From: Marinagarivorans cellulosilyticus
Lineage (GTDB): Bacteria; Pseudomonadota; Gammaproteobacteria; Pseudomonadales; Cellvibrionaceae
Length of the DNA stretch: 64,000 nucleotides
Assembly (NCBI RefSeq): GCF_021655555.1
Contig: NZ_AP023086.1
Span: forward strand, 248,001-312,000
Direction: 5' to 3'
The first letter of the stretch is position 1. Each line of letters starts with the position of its first letter. This document shows, piece after piece, positions 26,057-35,123 of this stretch. The notes below the pieces were generated by a model. That model searched no databases. It was not told the DNA's origin and was given only the letters and a program-made list of their open reading frames with translations. The position numbers and the translations under genes are program-made.

Positions 26057-26407
26057 GTGAAATTATTCAGCGTTTTCATCTTACTTTTAGTTACTGCATC
26101 TTGTGCATGCGTTAGCGAAAATAAAGCTCCTGTGTCGCATTGCACTAATGATTGGTTTTCGTTAGTTGAGGAGGCGATGGGTATTACTGATGGCCAAGGT
26201 CATGGGCCAGATTTAGGTTCATTGGAGTGGCGCTCGGTGGTTGAATTTAAACTTGGGATCCGCGGGGAATCAAGTAATCCACCGTTAGACTCGGATCACT
26301 GGTGCAGCTTCATCGACAAAAATTTTATTAAGGGCACTTCTAAAAATGCGCTTTTCCGCGATAGCGGCTTACTGTTTTTTGCTTCACGACATTTTTCTCC
26401 CCGATAA
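26057..26407 (+). CDS. Small hypothetical lipoprotein
   Basis: 116 residues from a GTG at 26057, preceded by GCGGAGG; an ATG at 26036 would put that ribosome site inside the gene. The N-terminus VKLFSVFILLLVTASC is a lipoprotein signal peptide with the lipidated Cys at about residue 16. The mature part has a repeated Trp pattern (NDWFSLVEEAMGI, LEWRSVVEFKLGI, DHWCSFIDKNFI) suggesting three related helices. I do not recognise the family. It is isolated between two gene-free stretches. Confidence 0.6.
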   Translation: MKLFSVFILLLVTASCACVSENKAPVSHCTNDWFSLVEEAMGITDGQGHGPDLGSLEWRSVVEFKLGIRGESSNPPLDSDHWCSFIDKNFIKGTSKNALFRDSGLLFFASRHFSPR

Positions 26408-26823
26408 CTGCTCCTCGACATTGTGCAATGTCTAATAAGGGACTCCTGTCCCGATGCGTTATTCTAAGCAGCCACTACCGTCCTTGCTCTCACAAAAATT
26501 ACTGTTTTTCTAGGCGCCCTTAGGGCACGTATTAAAATCAGTGAATAAAGCAGAGCCGTAACTGCGTCTATTCTCCTTGCTATCTCAGTTATACCCTTTT
26601 GCCTCTAAGCTTTGCGTTTTATGCTTGCTGAGCGAATCTGCTCGCTGGTCCTTATTTTTTGACGCTCTAACATTATTATGCAGGTTGTACGCACGTTAGT
26701 GTTTAGCGCTTGATTTAATCGTTTATGGAAATAACTGCAGTTTAAGCCCATTAATTTTATATGGCGGTGTTGTTGCGGTAATTTTAAATAGCGGGTTAAT
26801 AAAACAATAGTTGGGGGGGACTT
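26408..26823. other. Gene-free stretch with three small palindromes
   Basis: It contains GACATTGTGCAATGTC (26417-26432), GGGACTCCTGTCCC (26439-26452) and GCCCTTAGGGC (26516-26526). None is followed by a T run. No integron attC pattern, gene or riboswitch could be supported. Confidence 0.45.
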
Positions 26824-27741
26824 ATGAAGTATGCAATTTGGGGTGCAGCTGTTTGCTTAGTACTGGCTGCTTGTGATGGGGGGAGCCGTTATTCTTCGGA
26901 GGAATCTGCAAGCTCTATTCAAGGTGCAATAGGTAGTAGCCTAGCAAGTAGTTCTAGTACTGAAAGCCAGTATTCAAGTTCTTCTACTCAGGCGCGCTGC
27001 AGCGATGTGCTAGCGCAAGTGAATCGCAGCGCGGCACGTGATGCCCTAGAGCAATTTTTTATTCAAAAGGACCTGAGTGCTATCGATCGCTTTTGGAAAG
27101 ACCCTTATATTCAACATAATCCAATCGCGCAAAGCGGTGTAGAAAATTTTAGAAATGTATTTCAGAGTTTTTTGGGTTCAGTTGAATACGAAATATATGG
27201 CGTGTGGGCTGAGTGCGATTTAGCTCTGGTTTTGGGGCGTTATGGCGGCACAGGCATTATTTTTGATATGTTCCGCTTAGACGATGGGAAATTCATTGAG
27301 CATTGGGACTCTGATGGGGGCCAGGCTACGGCGAGTATTGGTAGTTCGGTTTTCACTACTCTTGATGCAGAGAAGACACACTATAATCGTGAACAGATTA
27401 CATCACTATACGAGGATGTTTTGATTCCAGGAGGCGATAACATAACAACGTTAAGTGTTGGCACTTATTTAGATGAAAGTAGGCTTTTGTCGCGAGACTA
27501 TTTAGGTATTTCGTTATCGCAAGATTCTTCAGGGCGTATGGAGAGTCGAGAGTACAAGAAAATTCACCATGTAATTGCCGATGGCGATTTTGTTTTTGTC
27601 TTGGCTGAAGCCACTGTGAATGGTGAAACAACTGCTATTTATGATCTTTACCAATTAGAAGATGGTTTGGCATTTCAATACTGGAGCTCGCGCCGTGCAA
27701 CTCCCACTAACTCCTCAGTAGATTTCCCTGGTATTTTTTAA
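26824..27741 (+). CDS. Lipoprotein with two SnoaL-like (NTF2-fold) domains
   Basis: 305 residues. The signal peptide ends in LVLAAC (Cys17), followed by a Ser-rich linker to about residue 57. Two consecutive domains follow: residues 65-175 (FFIQKDLSAIDRFWKDPYIQHNP, quoted as IDRFWKDPYIQHNP, then VLGRYGGTGIIFDMFRLDDG and IEHWDSDGG) and residues 185-300 (ITSLYEDVLIPGGD, then AIYDLYQLEDGLAFQYWSS). Both follow the SnoaL-like pattern YIQHNP...DxFRxxxGKxxEHWD, although the second lacks the His. Such proteins are often annotated as SnoaL-like aldol condensation-catalysing enzymes; a surface-lipoprotein form is unusual and its substrate is unknown. Confidence 0.75.
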   Translation: MKYAIWGAAVCLVLAACDGGSRYSSEESASSIQGAIGSSLASSSSTESQYSSSSTQARCSDVLAQVNRSAARDALEQFFIQKDLSAIDRFWKDPYIQHNPIAQSGVENFRNVFQSFLGSVEYEIYGVWAECDLALVLGRYGGTGIIFDMFRLDDGKFIEHWDSDGGQATASIGSSVFTTLDAEKTHYNREQITSLYEDVLIPGGDNITTLSVGTYLDESRLLSRDYLGISLSQDSSGRMESREYKKIHHVIADGDFVFVLAEATVNGETTAIYDLYQLEDGLAFQYWSSRRATPTNSSVDFPGIF

Positions 27742-27908
27742 ACGCTGTGTCGTCAAAGCCGCTCGATATGTTGGGCGGCCCTTAAGTACTGCAAGTGTGT
27801 TTTGATGGAATGTGCCTTCGCTTATTTTCAGCAGGCGCGCTCGTAGATCTATATGCGTAAGGTTTTTATGCGAGCGAACACGCCGGCTGCTTTGGGTTTT
27901 GTAGTCGT

Positions 27909-28666
27909 TTATTGCTCGTTTAAAGTTATCGAGTCGCTCCTGCGGGTTATTGCCGAACCGTCATTAAATGTAGCTTCTACCTCTAAAATAAATGATTCAC
28001 CGAGAATTGGCGGGGCACTGTTAAAAGACAGCGTTAGTTCCGTATCCTCGGTATAGTAACTACTGGAGCCTTGCCCGACTCAGTCTGTTTAGCAAGGCCA
28101 TTCCAATCTGTTAACGGGTGACTTGTACCGGAGTCGTTATCTCCAGCAATAAGCCTGCCGCTTTCACTGGTATTTGTTGCCGCCATGTAGGGCGTTAAGT
28201 TTACAAGCGTGTCCCCTTGTATTGCCCGCACTTCAAAAGATTGTACGTAGCTATTGAGTGTTACATAGGGCAGGCTACAGGCATGTGCCTTGGAAAATAG
28301 ACTGAACGAAAAAGCCCATTTTGAACGGGCTTTTTCGTGCTTGCTTTGCGCGACTTCTAGGCGTGGCATAATTACGGCTAGGGTAAATCCGTCCCAAGTG
28401 TAATTATTGTCATCTAAGCGTAGCTCGATATCCATAACGGCCACTTCTGGGGTAAAGTCAAAGCCTGGCGGGCACTCGCCAATCCCTAAGACGATGAACT
28501 GCTCGAAGAAGCTACTGGCGGTACTACAATGGGTGTGCTGCTTGATGAGGCTGTTGATTCAAGCGAACTGCGCCAGCAGAGCTACTGTTTTCATTAATGG
28601 GCGCGCCATCACAGGCCGCTAAGCCTACGAAAATACCCGATACAATAATAACTGAGTTGTCTTCAT
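27909..28666 (-). pseudogene. Frameshifted secreted lipoprotein gene
   Basis: From the ATG at 28666 the start MKTTQLLL soon changes frame to GIFVGLAACDGAPINENSSS, a lipobox with Ser linker. Another frame carries SSSSSS. The 28034-28444 frame continues from CPPGFDFTPEVAVMDIELRL to GDNDSGTSHPLTDWNGLAKQ, and after one more shift near 28060-28080 the gene ends with GSSSYYTEDTELTLSFNSAP through SITLNEQ and the stop at 27909-27911. Each piece is protein-like and they follow in order, so this is one lipoprotein gene broken by about three frameshifts. The mature part is unrecognised. Sequencing errors could also explain it. Confidence 0.65.
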
Positions 28667-28870
28667 GGTCTTGCCTTTTTTTATGTGAGTGTATTACAGG
28701 GAAGATACTATGCTCACGGCACTTATTAACTAGATAAGCGTCACCTAATTACAAAATGTTGCAGTTTAGTTGGGCGATTGGCGGTTAGTCCGCCGGCTTT
28801 TTGCAAGGGGCTGCCGGCTTAAGCGCTCAGCACTGTATTTCACACTTATAGTTTTTGCTTGGAAACTTGA

Positions 28871-29725
28871 ATGAATAAATTGATTATGGTTCTTATGATT
28901 ATTCCGATGGCTGTATTCGCTGAAATACGCGTGCCAGACATGACGAGTGATAACGGGTACGTCGAGCCATTCCGAATGTTTGACAATGTGTATTATATCG
29001 GCGACAAGTGGGTTTCCTCGTATGTTGTGGAAACCTCGGCGGGCTTGGTGATTATCGATACGCTAGATTTCCCCTATAGCCAGTGGATACCCGCTAACCT
29101 GAAAAAGTTAGGCCTAAACAATAAAAGTGTAACGCATATTATTGTAACCCACGGTCATTCTGACCATGTTGGCGGTGCTGAATTTCTTCAGGCCTTGCAT
29201 AGCTCCAAAGTTATTATGACCCAAAAAGGGTTTGAGCTAGCCAAATCTCAAGCGCTCAAAAGCCACGGGGATAAAATATTTTTACCCCCTGTTGTAACAT
29301 CTTTTGCACAAGACAGTTCTCGTATTCTTGTCGGCGATACTGAATTTAAATTTTATATTACACATGGGCATACGGAGGGTGATTTATCTATCGATTTCAT
29401 GGTGAAAGATGGCACTAAGCGATATAGGGCATTTGTGGTGGGTGGGCATGGCGTAAATTTTCAAAAGCCGGACCTTGCTCACAAGTTTATTGAGAGTATG
29501 AAACGCGTTAAGAAATTGGCACTGGAAAGCCCAGCTGTAAAGGTAAACTTATCTAATCATCCGCATAAGAATAATTTATTTTCTAACAGAGATAAGAATG
29601 CAAACTCTGTAGCGGGTAACGCCTTTGTTAGCGATAGTGATTTTTTGGATTTTATAACGGATCAAGAGAAATTAGCTATTGAGAAAATACAAAATAAGCG
29701 TAGTAAAATGGAAGCGCCTGATTAA
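28871..29725 (+). CDS. Exported metallo-beta-lactamase-fold hydrolase
   Basis: 284 residues with a signal peptide (MNKLIMVLMIIPMAVFA). The metal-binding motif THGHSDHVGGAEF (HxHxDH) is intact, with a second His in THGHTEGDLS and a third in GGHG. The order and spacing (YIGDKWVSSYVVETSAGLVI at the start) resemble subclass B3 metallo-beta-lactamases and other periplasmic MBL-fold enzymes. It is probably a zinc hydrolase of the periplasm; whether it cleaves beta-lactams cannot be told from sequence. It is divergent from the broken lipoprotein gene, with 204 bases between. Confidence 0.87.
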   Translation: MNKLIMVLMIIPMAVFAEIRVPDMTSDNGYVEPFRMFDNVYYIGDKWVSSYVVETSAGLVIIDTLDFPYSQWIPANLKKLGLNNKSVTHIIVTHGHSDHVGGAEFLQALHSSKVIMTQKGFELAKSQALKSHGDKIFLPPVVTSFAQDSSRILVGDTEFKFYITHGHTEGDLSIDFMVKDGTKRYRAFVVGGHGVNFQKPDLAHKFIESMKRVKKLALESPAVKVNLSNHPHKNNLFSNRDKNANSVAGNAFVSDSDFLDFITDQEKLAIEKIQNKRSKMEAPD

Positions 29726-29819
29726 GCGAGAGCGGTTTATTAGTGCAAAAGTTTTAGGGGGGGCTTTAGCTGAAATTTAACTATTTAGGATGGTTATATT
29801 AGCGCCGGCGACGTTGATT

Positions 29820-30194
29820 TTACTGCCGGCAATAATGTTCGTAAAACGCCATTCCTTTGACGGGTATTTTGTAGCAGTTATCGTATTTCACGAGTAATGT
29901 CATATCACCGCTTGGAACATCTTTTACCACTACGGAGTCGTGAGAATCTTCAATAATTTCAAATGTGCTCGTTGTTGTGCCGCCGTTATACCTCACCACT
30001 TTGGTATTACAATTGCTGTATTCAATAACGGCTTTGCCATACACTTTGGCGAGCTTCATCTTTTCGCTATTGGTAATTCTGCTGCCGTATAGCTCAGCTA
30101 AGGTCCTTTTTTTGTGGGATTTCCAAATGCCATCGAGCGTACAGGCGTACGAGGGGAGGCTGAGCATTAGCAGCGTTAATATCAACAGTTTCAT
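29820..30194 (-). CDS. Small secreted hypothetical protein
   Basis: 124 residues from the ATG at 30194, which directly begins a signal peptide (MKLLILTLLMLSLPSYA); an upstream start at 30242 adds a 16-residue non-signal extension and is less likely. The mature part starts CTLDGIWKSHKKRTL and has four Cys in total, suggesting disulfides, and a lipocalin-like beginning (LDGIWKS). I do not recognise the family. It converges with the metallo-beta-lactamase-fold gene. Confidence 0.65.
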   Translation of the reverse strand: MKLLILTLLMLSLPSYACTLDGIWKSHKKRTLAELYGSRITNSEKMKLAKVYGKAVIEYSNCNTKVVRYNGGTTTSTFEIIEDSHDSVVVKDVPSGDMTLLVKYDNCYKIPVKGMAFYEHYCRQ

Positions 30195-30473
30195 AATGTT
30201 ACTCGCATCTAGGGGCGTCGCGGTAGATTGCTTGCTATTCATCTAACGTCTTTATTTCCTGCGCTCATTCATGCTGCTTGCAGGGTTGCCGACTTTAAGC
30301 ATAGGCAATGGTGGCGAAGATCTCTTTCGTGATGCGACCAATGGCGCCTTTGCTGCGTAATATGGCGATAACCGAGGTATTTTTGTGTTAATGCTAAAAA
30401 CGTAATGTGTTTTATGCTGTGCGTGTGCAATACCGTTTAGGGCTTTAACCTTCTAAAACTACTAGGAGCAAAC

Positions 30474-31532
30474 ATGACAACGTTATTTGACCCGATCGTT
30501 ATGGGGGATTTACACCTTCGCAATCGCATTATTATGGCGCCCCTCACGCGCTGCCGTGCAGAGCCAGGGCGTGTACCGAGTGCGTTAATGGTCGAGTACT
30601 ATCGCCAGCGCGCCAGTGCGGGCCTGATTATTAGCGAAGCCACTTCGGTAATGCCTATGGGGGTTGGCTACCCGAATACGCCGGGCATTTGGTCGCATGA
30701 GCAAGTAGAAGGCTGGAAGAGGGTGACTGATGCGGTTCATGCCGAAGGCGGGACTATATTGCTGCAGCTGTGGCATGTTGGGCGCATTTCAGACTCTTCT
30801 TACCTCAATGGCGAACTGCCGGTGGCGCCGAGTGCGATTCAGCCTGCGGGCACGGTAAGCCTTGTACGTCCGCAAAAAGCATTCGAAACCCCGCGGGCAC
30901 TCGCAACAGATGAAATCCCGGCTATTGTCGAGGCCTACCGTGTGGGTGCCGAAAATGCCAAAAAAGCAGGCTTTGATGGCGTAGAAATTCACGGTGCCAA
31001 TGGCTACTTATTAGATCAATTCCTGCAGAGCAGCACTAACCAGCGCACCGATGCCTATGGCGGTTCGCTCAAAAAACGCGCGCGTTTAATGTTGGACGTT
31101 ACTGATGCGGTGTTAAACGTGTGGGTGCCTGGGCGGGTAGGTATGCATTTGGCGCCGCGCGCCGATGCGCACGATATGGGCGATGATAATCTTGCCGAAA
31201 CCTTTGGCTATGTTGCAGAGCAATTAGGCAAACGTGAGCTAGCCTTTATTTGCACCCGCGAGCACGCCGCAGATGATAGCTTAGGGCCCAAGCTTAAAAC
31301 GTTATTTGGTGGTAATTATATTGCCAACGAAGGTTTTGATTTGAATTCGGCGAGCCAGTGGTTGGCGCAAGGTAAGGCGGATGCAGTGGCCTTCGGTAAG
31401 GCCTATATTGCCAACCCAGATCTTGTAAAACGCTTTGCTCAAAAAGCCCCCCTTAACGAGCCAAACCCAAACACCTTTTATGGCACTGGCCCAGAGGGTT
31501 ATACCGATTATCCGTTTTTGTCGCCGGCTTAA
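30474..31532 (+). CDS. Old yellow enzyme family NADH:flavin oxidoreductase (alkene reductase)
   Basis: 352 residues, usual for the NemA/XenB-type old yellow enzymes. It begins LFDPIVMGDLHLRNRIIMAP with the FMN-binding APLTRCRAEPG, continues with QLWHVGR, the substrate pair in EIHGANGYLLDQF, and the C-terminal barrel strand DAVAFGKAYIANPDL ending in YTDYPFL. It is a cytoplasmic FMN enzyme that reduces electrophilic alkenes (for example N-ethylmaleimide) with NAD(P)H. The H-x-x-N substrate pair appears as HGAN. The ATG has AGGAGC seven bases upstream. It is convergent with the esterase gene. Confidence 0.95.
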   Translation: MTTLFDPIVMGDLHLRNRIIMAPLTRCRAEPGRVPSALMVEYYRQRASAGLIISEATSVMPMGVGYPNTPGIWSHEQVEGWKRVTDAVHAEGGTILLQLWHVGRISDSSYLNGELPVAPSAIQPAGTVSLVRPQKAFETPRALATDEIPAIVEAYRVGAENAKKAGFDGVEIHGANGYLLDQFLQSSTNQRTDAYGGSLKKRARLMLDVTDAVLNVWVPGRVGMHLAPRADAHDMGDDNLAETFGYVAEQLGKRELAFICTREHAADDSLGPKLKTLFGGNYIANEGFDLNSASQWLAQGKADAVAFGKAYIANPDLVKRFAQKAPLNEPNPNTFYGTGPEGYTDYPFLSPA

Positions 31533-31576
31533 GGCTTGGGGGGTAGTCCGACTTTATGCCTTAATAATTAGCTTTT

Positions 31577-32365
31577 CTAGAAGGTGTAGAAAAGAACAGA
31601 TTGCTCAAGGTAGCTTGTTAAGTTGTGTGAGGTGTTGGGCAGTATTTGTGCTTTGAAGGGGATTTCTAAATCGCTTAATTTACGGGTAACGGCATGGAAC
31701 TGATCCGGACCATCTTGTTCCCCTTGCACAAATAATAACCGTGTTTTAAAGGCTTTGACTTTATGTTGATTAACATCAATAGCTTCGGTTAGGCTTTCGT
31801 CACCTTGCCAAAGTCGGCCGCCTAAGCTTGCAGCGCTGGTGAATAGGTCCGGATATTTTAACGCTAAGCGTAGGGCTGCCGTACCCCCCATAGAAAATCC
31901 CAGTAAATGGCGACCTTCACGTGATGCCATGGTTTTAAAGTTATTGTCGATGTAAGGAATTAATTCTTTGATGATTCTATTTTCTGTAGATCCAAAATAA
32001 CCGCTTCGTCCACCATTGGGATATACGATTATTGGCATGCCATTATTGTGTTTTGGTATACGTTGAATGAACTTTTGAATGTCGTTAATTTCACTGCTTT
32101 CGTTGCCGCCCCAACCGTGTAAATAGTACACCACGGAATAGCGCTTGTTGGGGGTGTTTTGATATTCCGCGGGCACTAAAATGGATAAGCCCATTTCGGT
32201 CTTTTCGTATTGGCTGTAAACAACGTGATGCTGTAGGCCTTCTATCATCTGACTTGGCGGATTTATCCAGCTAAAAGCTTTATCGCGGTTACAGCCTGCC
32301 AAATATACGCACAGGCTGCCGACCATTAACCACGTGCCAAATTTTAAAATTTTTACCAGTACCAT
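31577..32365 (-). CDS. Lipoprotein esterase of the esterase D / feruloyl esterase type
   Basis: 262 residues from the ATG at 32365, which opens a lipoprotein signal (KILKFGTWLMVGSLCVYLAGC); an ATG at 32389 adds eight residues. The alpha/beta-hydrolase features are YYLHGWGGNESS (oxyanion side), VYPNGGRSGYFGS, the nucleophile elbow GFSMGGTAAL, and a C-terminal SHNLTSY with the catalytic His. The order fits the esterase D/antigen 85 group that also holds acetyl-xylan and feruloyl esterases. As a surface lipoprotein in a polysaccharide degrader, it may remove ester groups from glycans; that substrate is inference. Confidence 0.85.
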   Translation of the reverse strand: MVLVKILKFGTWLMVGSLCVYLAGCNRDKAFSWINPPSQMIEGLQHHVVYSQYEKTEMGLSILVPAEYQNTPNKRYSVVYYLHGWGGNESSEINDIQKFIQRIPKHNNGMPIIVYPNGGRSGYFGSTENRIIKELIPYIDNNFKTMASREGRHLLGFSMGGTAALRLALKYPDLFTSAASLGGRLWQGDESLTEAIDVNQHKVKAFKTRLLFVQGEQDGPDQFHAVTRKLSDLEIPFKAQILPNTSHNLTSYLEQSVLFYTF

Positions 32366-32529
32366 GTTGCGCTCTGTGAATGACGTCATTTGACTATTAT
32401 AGCGTGCTTTGAGCTATCAAATGGCGTACGTCGCGTAAATGGGCCTAGCGAATTCGAGTAATATTAGATAGGCATAGCGGCGCCTTTAAGGCCTTAAAAG
32501 GCTTGCTTAAAATGGTGCCAGACAAGGAA

Positions 32530-32562
32530 GTCTAACAATAAGTTTTAAGGGTATTGTTAGAC
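32530..32562. repeat. Perfect 11-bp inverted repeat downstream of the csbD-like gene
   Basis: GTCTAACAATA and TATTGTTAGAC are separated by 11 bases. It lies 22 bases past the stop codon of the minus-strand CsbD gene and may stabilise the transcript end; there is no T run. Confidence 0.5.
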
Positions 32563-32584
32563 TCTAGGAAAATAAGCCTTGGTG

Positions 32585-32782
32585 TTAAAGGCTATCGATA
32601 AAGTCATCAACTTCTTTCTTGGCTTCTTCTTTTGATTTCCCGTACTTAGATTGAATCTCCCCTTCGAGTTTTTCGCGATTACCTTCCACTCTGTCGACAT
32701 CATCGTTGGTTAGCTTGCCCCACTTGGCTTGTAAGCCACCTTTAAATTGATGCCACTGCCCTTCAAATTGATCGCTATTCAT
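32585..32782 (-). CDS. CsbD-family stress protein
   Basis: 65 residues, the usual size. The sequence is a clear CsbD: FEGQWHQFKGGLQAKWGKLT, then LEGEIQSKYGKSKEEAKKEV. The family is small, acidic, cytoplasmic and induced by general stress (CsbD of Bacillus, YjbJ of E. coli); molecular function is not established. The ATG follows GAGGAATT. An AT-rich stretch of about 380 bases upstream presumably contains the promoter. Confidence 0.92.
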   Translation of the reverse strand: MNSDQFEGQWHQFKGGLQAKWGKLTNDDVDRVEGNREKLEGEIQSKYGKSKEEAKKEVDDFIDSL

Positions 32783-33160
32783 GATAATTCCTCGTGTTGT
32801 TAGAACTCAGACCCACATTCAACGATTGATGTGGAAGCTATACATTAAATACCTCAGACGAAAATTAATCCGTTTTTCATACAACCATTGTAAGTTGTTA
32901 TTCTAGGTGTTGCAGGTGGTGTGCCAACAATAAAAATAGTTGGAATTAAATAGCGTGGGGATAGTTTTGTAGGGGGGCAGGCCAGCTGGATTACTGCTAA
33001 GCGATCTATTTGCGATTTAATTGTTTAATTCTTTAGTAAAATTTACTGTCATTGTAAATTTTACGTGTAACACATTTATTTTTTTGATGAGATAGGTTGG
33101 CCTTTGGGGTGCTTAAAGTGGCTATAAGCTAACGAGTGTTGGCTTATAGCCGTGTACCAG
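32783..33160. other. AT-rich gene-free stretch
   Basis: Upstream of the csbD-like gene and downstream of the phosphodiesterase gene. No gene, repeat or clear hairpin was seen. Confidence 0.4.
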
Positions 33161-34453
33161 TTAAAGATTCATGCAGTTGGCATAATAAGTGACTGTCGCA
33201 GGCCAATCTGAAAACACGCCAATCACGCCCACATCTTTCGCTAGTACATCAAGTACTTTGAAGGTATCGCCATCATTATTAATGACTTCGCTAATGGATT
33301 GATGATACCAGTCGCCGCCATTTTTTAGCGGCCCATCGCGCTCAAGTGTCCAGGTGATGATTTTCAGGCCCGCAGCTTTTGCAAATATGGCGTAGTCGGA
33401 AGGGATTATTTCCCCTTTACTGCTGGTTTCTAATAGCATCCATATAGGCGGCGCAATAATATTTACACCATCAGCTTTAATGCGCTCCATGTCGGCCAGC
33501 GATGGCTCGAAGCTTGGGTCGTTATAGCGGCCATCGAGGTACACAGCTTGCTTGCCGTAGCGCGGGGCATTGTTAACCCAGTATAGAACATCGTTATAAT
33601 TAAACGATTGTAGCCATACTTTTTTGGGTGAGATACGTGCGTTTCGGTATTCGTCAACTAATTGCTGGGCGTAATCTTCTTGACTGTAGTTATTTTCGTA
33701 GGGCATTTCTACGGAAGGAAACTTAAGCTCGGGTGTGAATTTTGCGCCTAGTTTGTTAATTAATAGAATACTTTCGGCATGGCTTAATACGGTACCGCAT
33801 TGCGCGTAGAGGTCTGTTCGAAAGTCGGCAGTGCCCCCCATATATTCTTCGAGTGTTTCGGCATTTGGGTTGCTGGCATCCATTTTACCGCATAGCGTCT
33901 TAAACTCTTTTAGCGTGATATCACTAGTGCAACATTTGGCCGATGCTTTTTCGCCAGTTAATGGATTGGCTGGTGAAAAAGGTGTGCTGCATTTTTCGGC
34001 TAATTCTGGAATGGCGAGGATGTTGGTAGTGGTATGTAGGTCGCATTGTGAATGGCGACATACTAATTCACGATCTTTGGTGAAGGCTGCATCGCACTCG
34101 ATAATGCCAGCGCCTTGTTGTGCGGCCGCTTGGTAGGATTCTTTCGTATGCTCAGGAAATTGTAAGGCCGCGCCGCGGTGCCCAATAGAAAAGTCAGTTT
34201 TATAAAACGGGCCGCGTTTACAAGATTTTAGTTGTCGCTTAAGTTTGCCTTTGTCCATGTCCTCTACTAAATAAAAAGGGCGTGGGCCAAGTTGAGTAAG
34301 GCTTGGTTGATTTTTCTTATAATGTTTTTGCCATTTATCGGCGAGTGTACTTTGGCTGCTAAGGCTAAGAATAAGTAATGTAGCGATAGCAATAAGCGCG
34401 GGAAGGTGAGGCTGTAATTTTTGTGGCAATGACCGCTTAAATGCTGCGAGCAT
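33161..34453 (-). CDS. Exported glycerophosphodiester phosphodiesterase (GlpQ type)
   Basis: 430 residues. A signal peptide (LPALIAIATLLILSLSSQST, cleaved near residue 38) is followed by the GDPD barrel: GHRGAALQFPEHTKESY (catalytic HRG and E), GIIECDAAFTKDRELVCRHS with the second His, a mid-section with several Cys including KCCTSD, and C-terminal IITWTLERDG. The periplasmic enzyme splits glycerophosphodiesters into glycerol 3-phosphate and alcohol. It is longer than E. coli GlpQ (about 358), with insertions rich in Cys around residues 90-200. It stands alone. Confidence 0.9.
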   Translation of the reverse strand: MLAAFKRSLPQKLQPHLPALIAIATLLILSLSSQSTLADKWQKHYKKNQPSLTQLGPRPFYLVEDMDKGKLKRQLKSCKRGPFYKTDFSIGHRGAALQFPEHTKESYQAAAQQGAGIIECDAAFTKDRELVCRHSQCDLHTTTNILAIPELAEKCSTPFSPANPLTGEKASAKCCTSDITLKEFKTLCGKMDASNPNAETLEEYMGGTADFRTDLYAQCGTVLSHAESILLINKLGAKFTPELKFPSVEMPYENNYSQEDYAQQLVDEYRNARISPKKVWLQSFNYNDVLYWVNNAPRYGKQAVYLDGRYNDPSFEPSLADMERIKADGVNIIAPPIWMLLETSSKGEIIPSDYAIFAKAAGLKIITWTLERDGPLKNGGDWYHQSISEVINNDGDTFKVLDVLAKDVGVIGVFSDWPATVTYYANCMNL

Positions 34454-34706
34454 GGTGTACTCCTAGGTGTGGGGTGAAATAGCGTGTGACGAACAAACGC
34501 AGAGGTGGTGTGAGTGTAAAACTCGACGCTAGCGTGCAGAGCTTGTATTGCACTGATTTGACGCTTTTCTGAATAGCTGATGACAGTGTGAAAATAACTG
34601 TAAGAATGGTTGTTTATTAAGTTAAGTGATGCGAAGACTTAATCTCGTCATCTATTGCCGCTATGTTGTTGGGCTGGGTGTCAGAAACTTTGTTATTGGG
34701 GGAACG

Positions 34707-35009
34707 GTGGATAAAGTAAAGAGGTTATTGATTGTTGCTTTTGCATCGGTAGGCTTATTGCTTGGCTTTGTTGCGCTGCTATCTCCCATTCCTGTCGGCA
34801 TTTTTATTATCGCGGCGAACGGCGCTATTTTGTTGTGCGTCAGCCCGCGGGCTCAATTGCTGTTGCAAAAATATCGTAGCAAAAGCATTCGACTTAATCG
34901 ACACATGCATAATTTAGAGCTCAAGCTAGAAAAACGCTTTAAAAGGCTTTGGTCTGCGTTAACGGCAACCCGACCTTTATCTGGCTCGAAATCGGAGCCG
35001 CGAGACTAA
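34707..35009 (+). CDS. Small membrane protein, PGPGW-like
   Basis: 100 residues from a GTG at 34707, preceded by GGGGGA; a longer frame from 34626 has no ribosome site. Two hydrophobic helices (LIVAFASVGLLLGFVALLSP and GIFIIAANGAILLCVS) surround a Pro-rich turn SPIPVG, as in putative transmembrane PGPGW proteins, followed by a basic helical tail. Function is unknown. Confidence 0.6.
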   Translation: MDKVKRLLIVAFASVGLLLGFVALLSPIPVGIFIIAANGAILLCVSPRAQLLLQKYRSKSIRLNRHMHNLELKLEKRFKRLWSALTATRPLSGSKSEPRD

Positions 35010-35123
35010 TTAGACTTCCCTTTACTTGCCCGAAGCTCAGTGACAGCTTATGCTTGCCTGCTGCATTCCTATCGTGGCCGCAGATTTTATGGCCTGTAGG
35101 TTAGTTTGAGTGACTGCTAGTTA

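Noticed and set aside
26600..26720. Integron attC-like site (CTAAC ... GTTAG)
   Set aside because: The distance is too short, the flanking core bases do not fit, and no integrase or second site is present.
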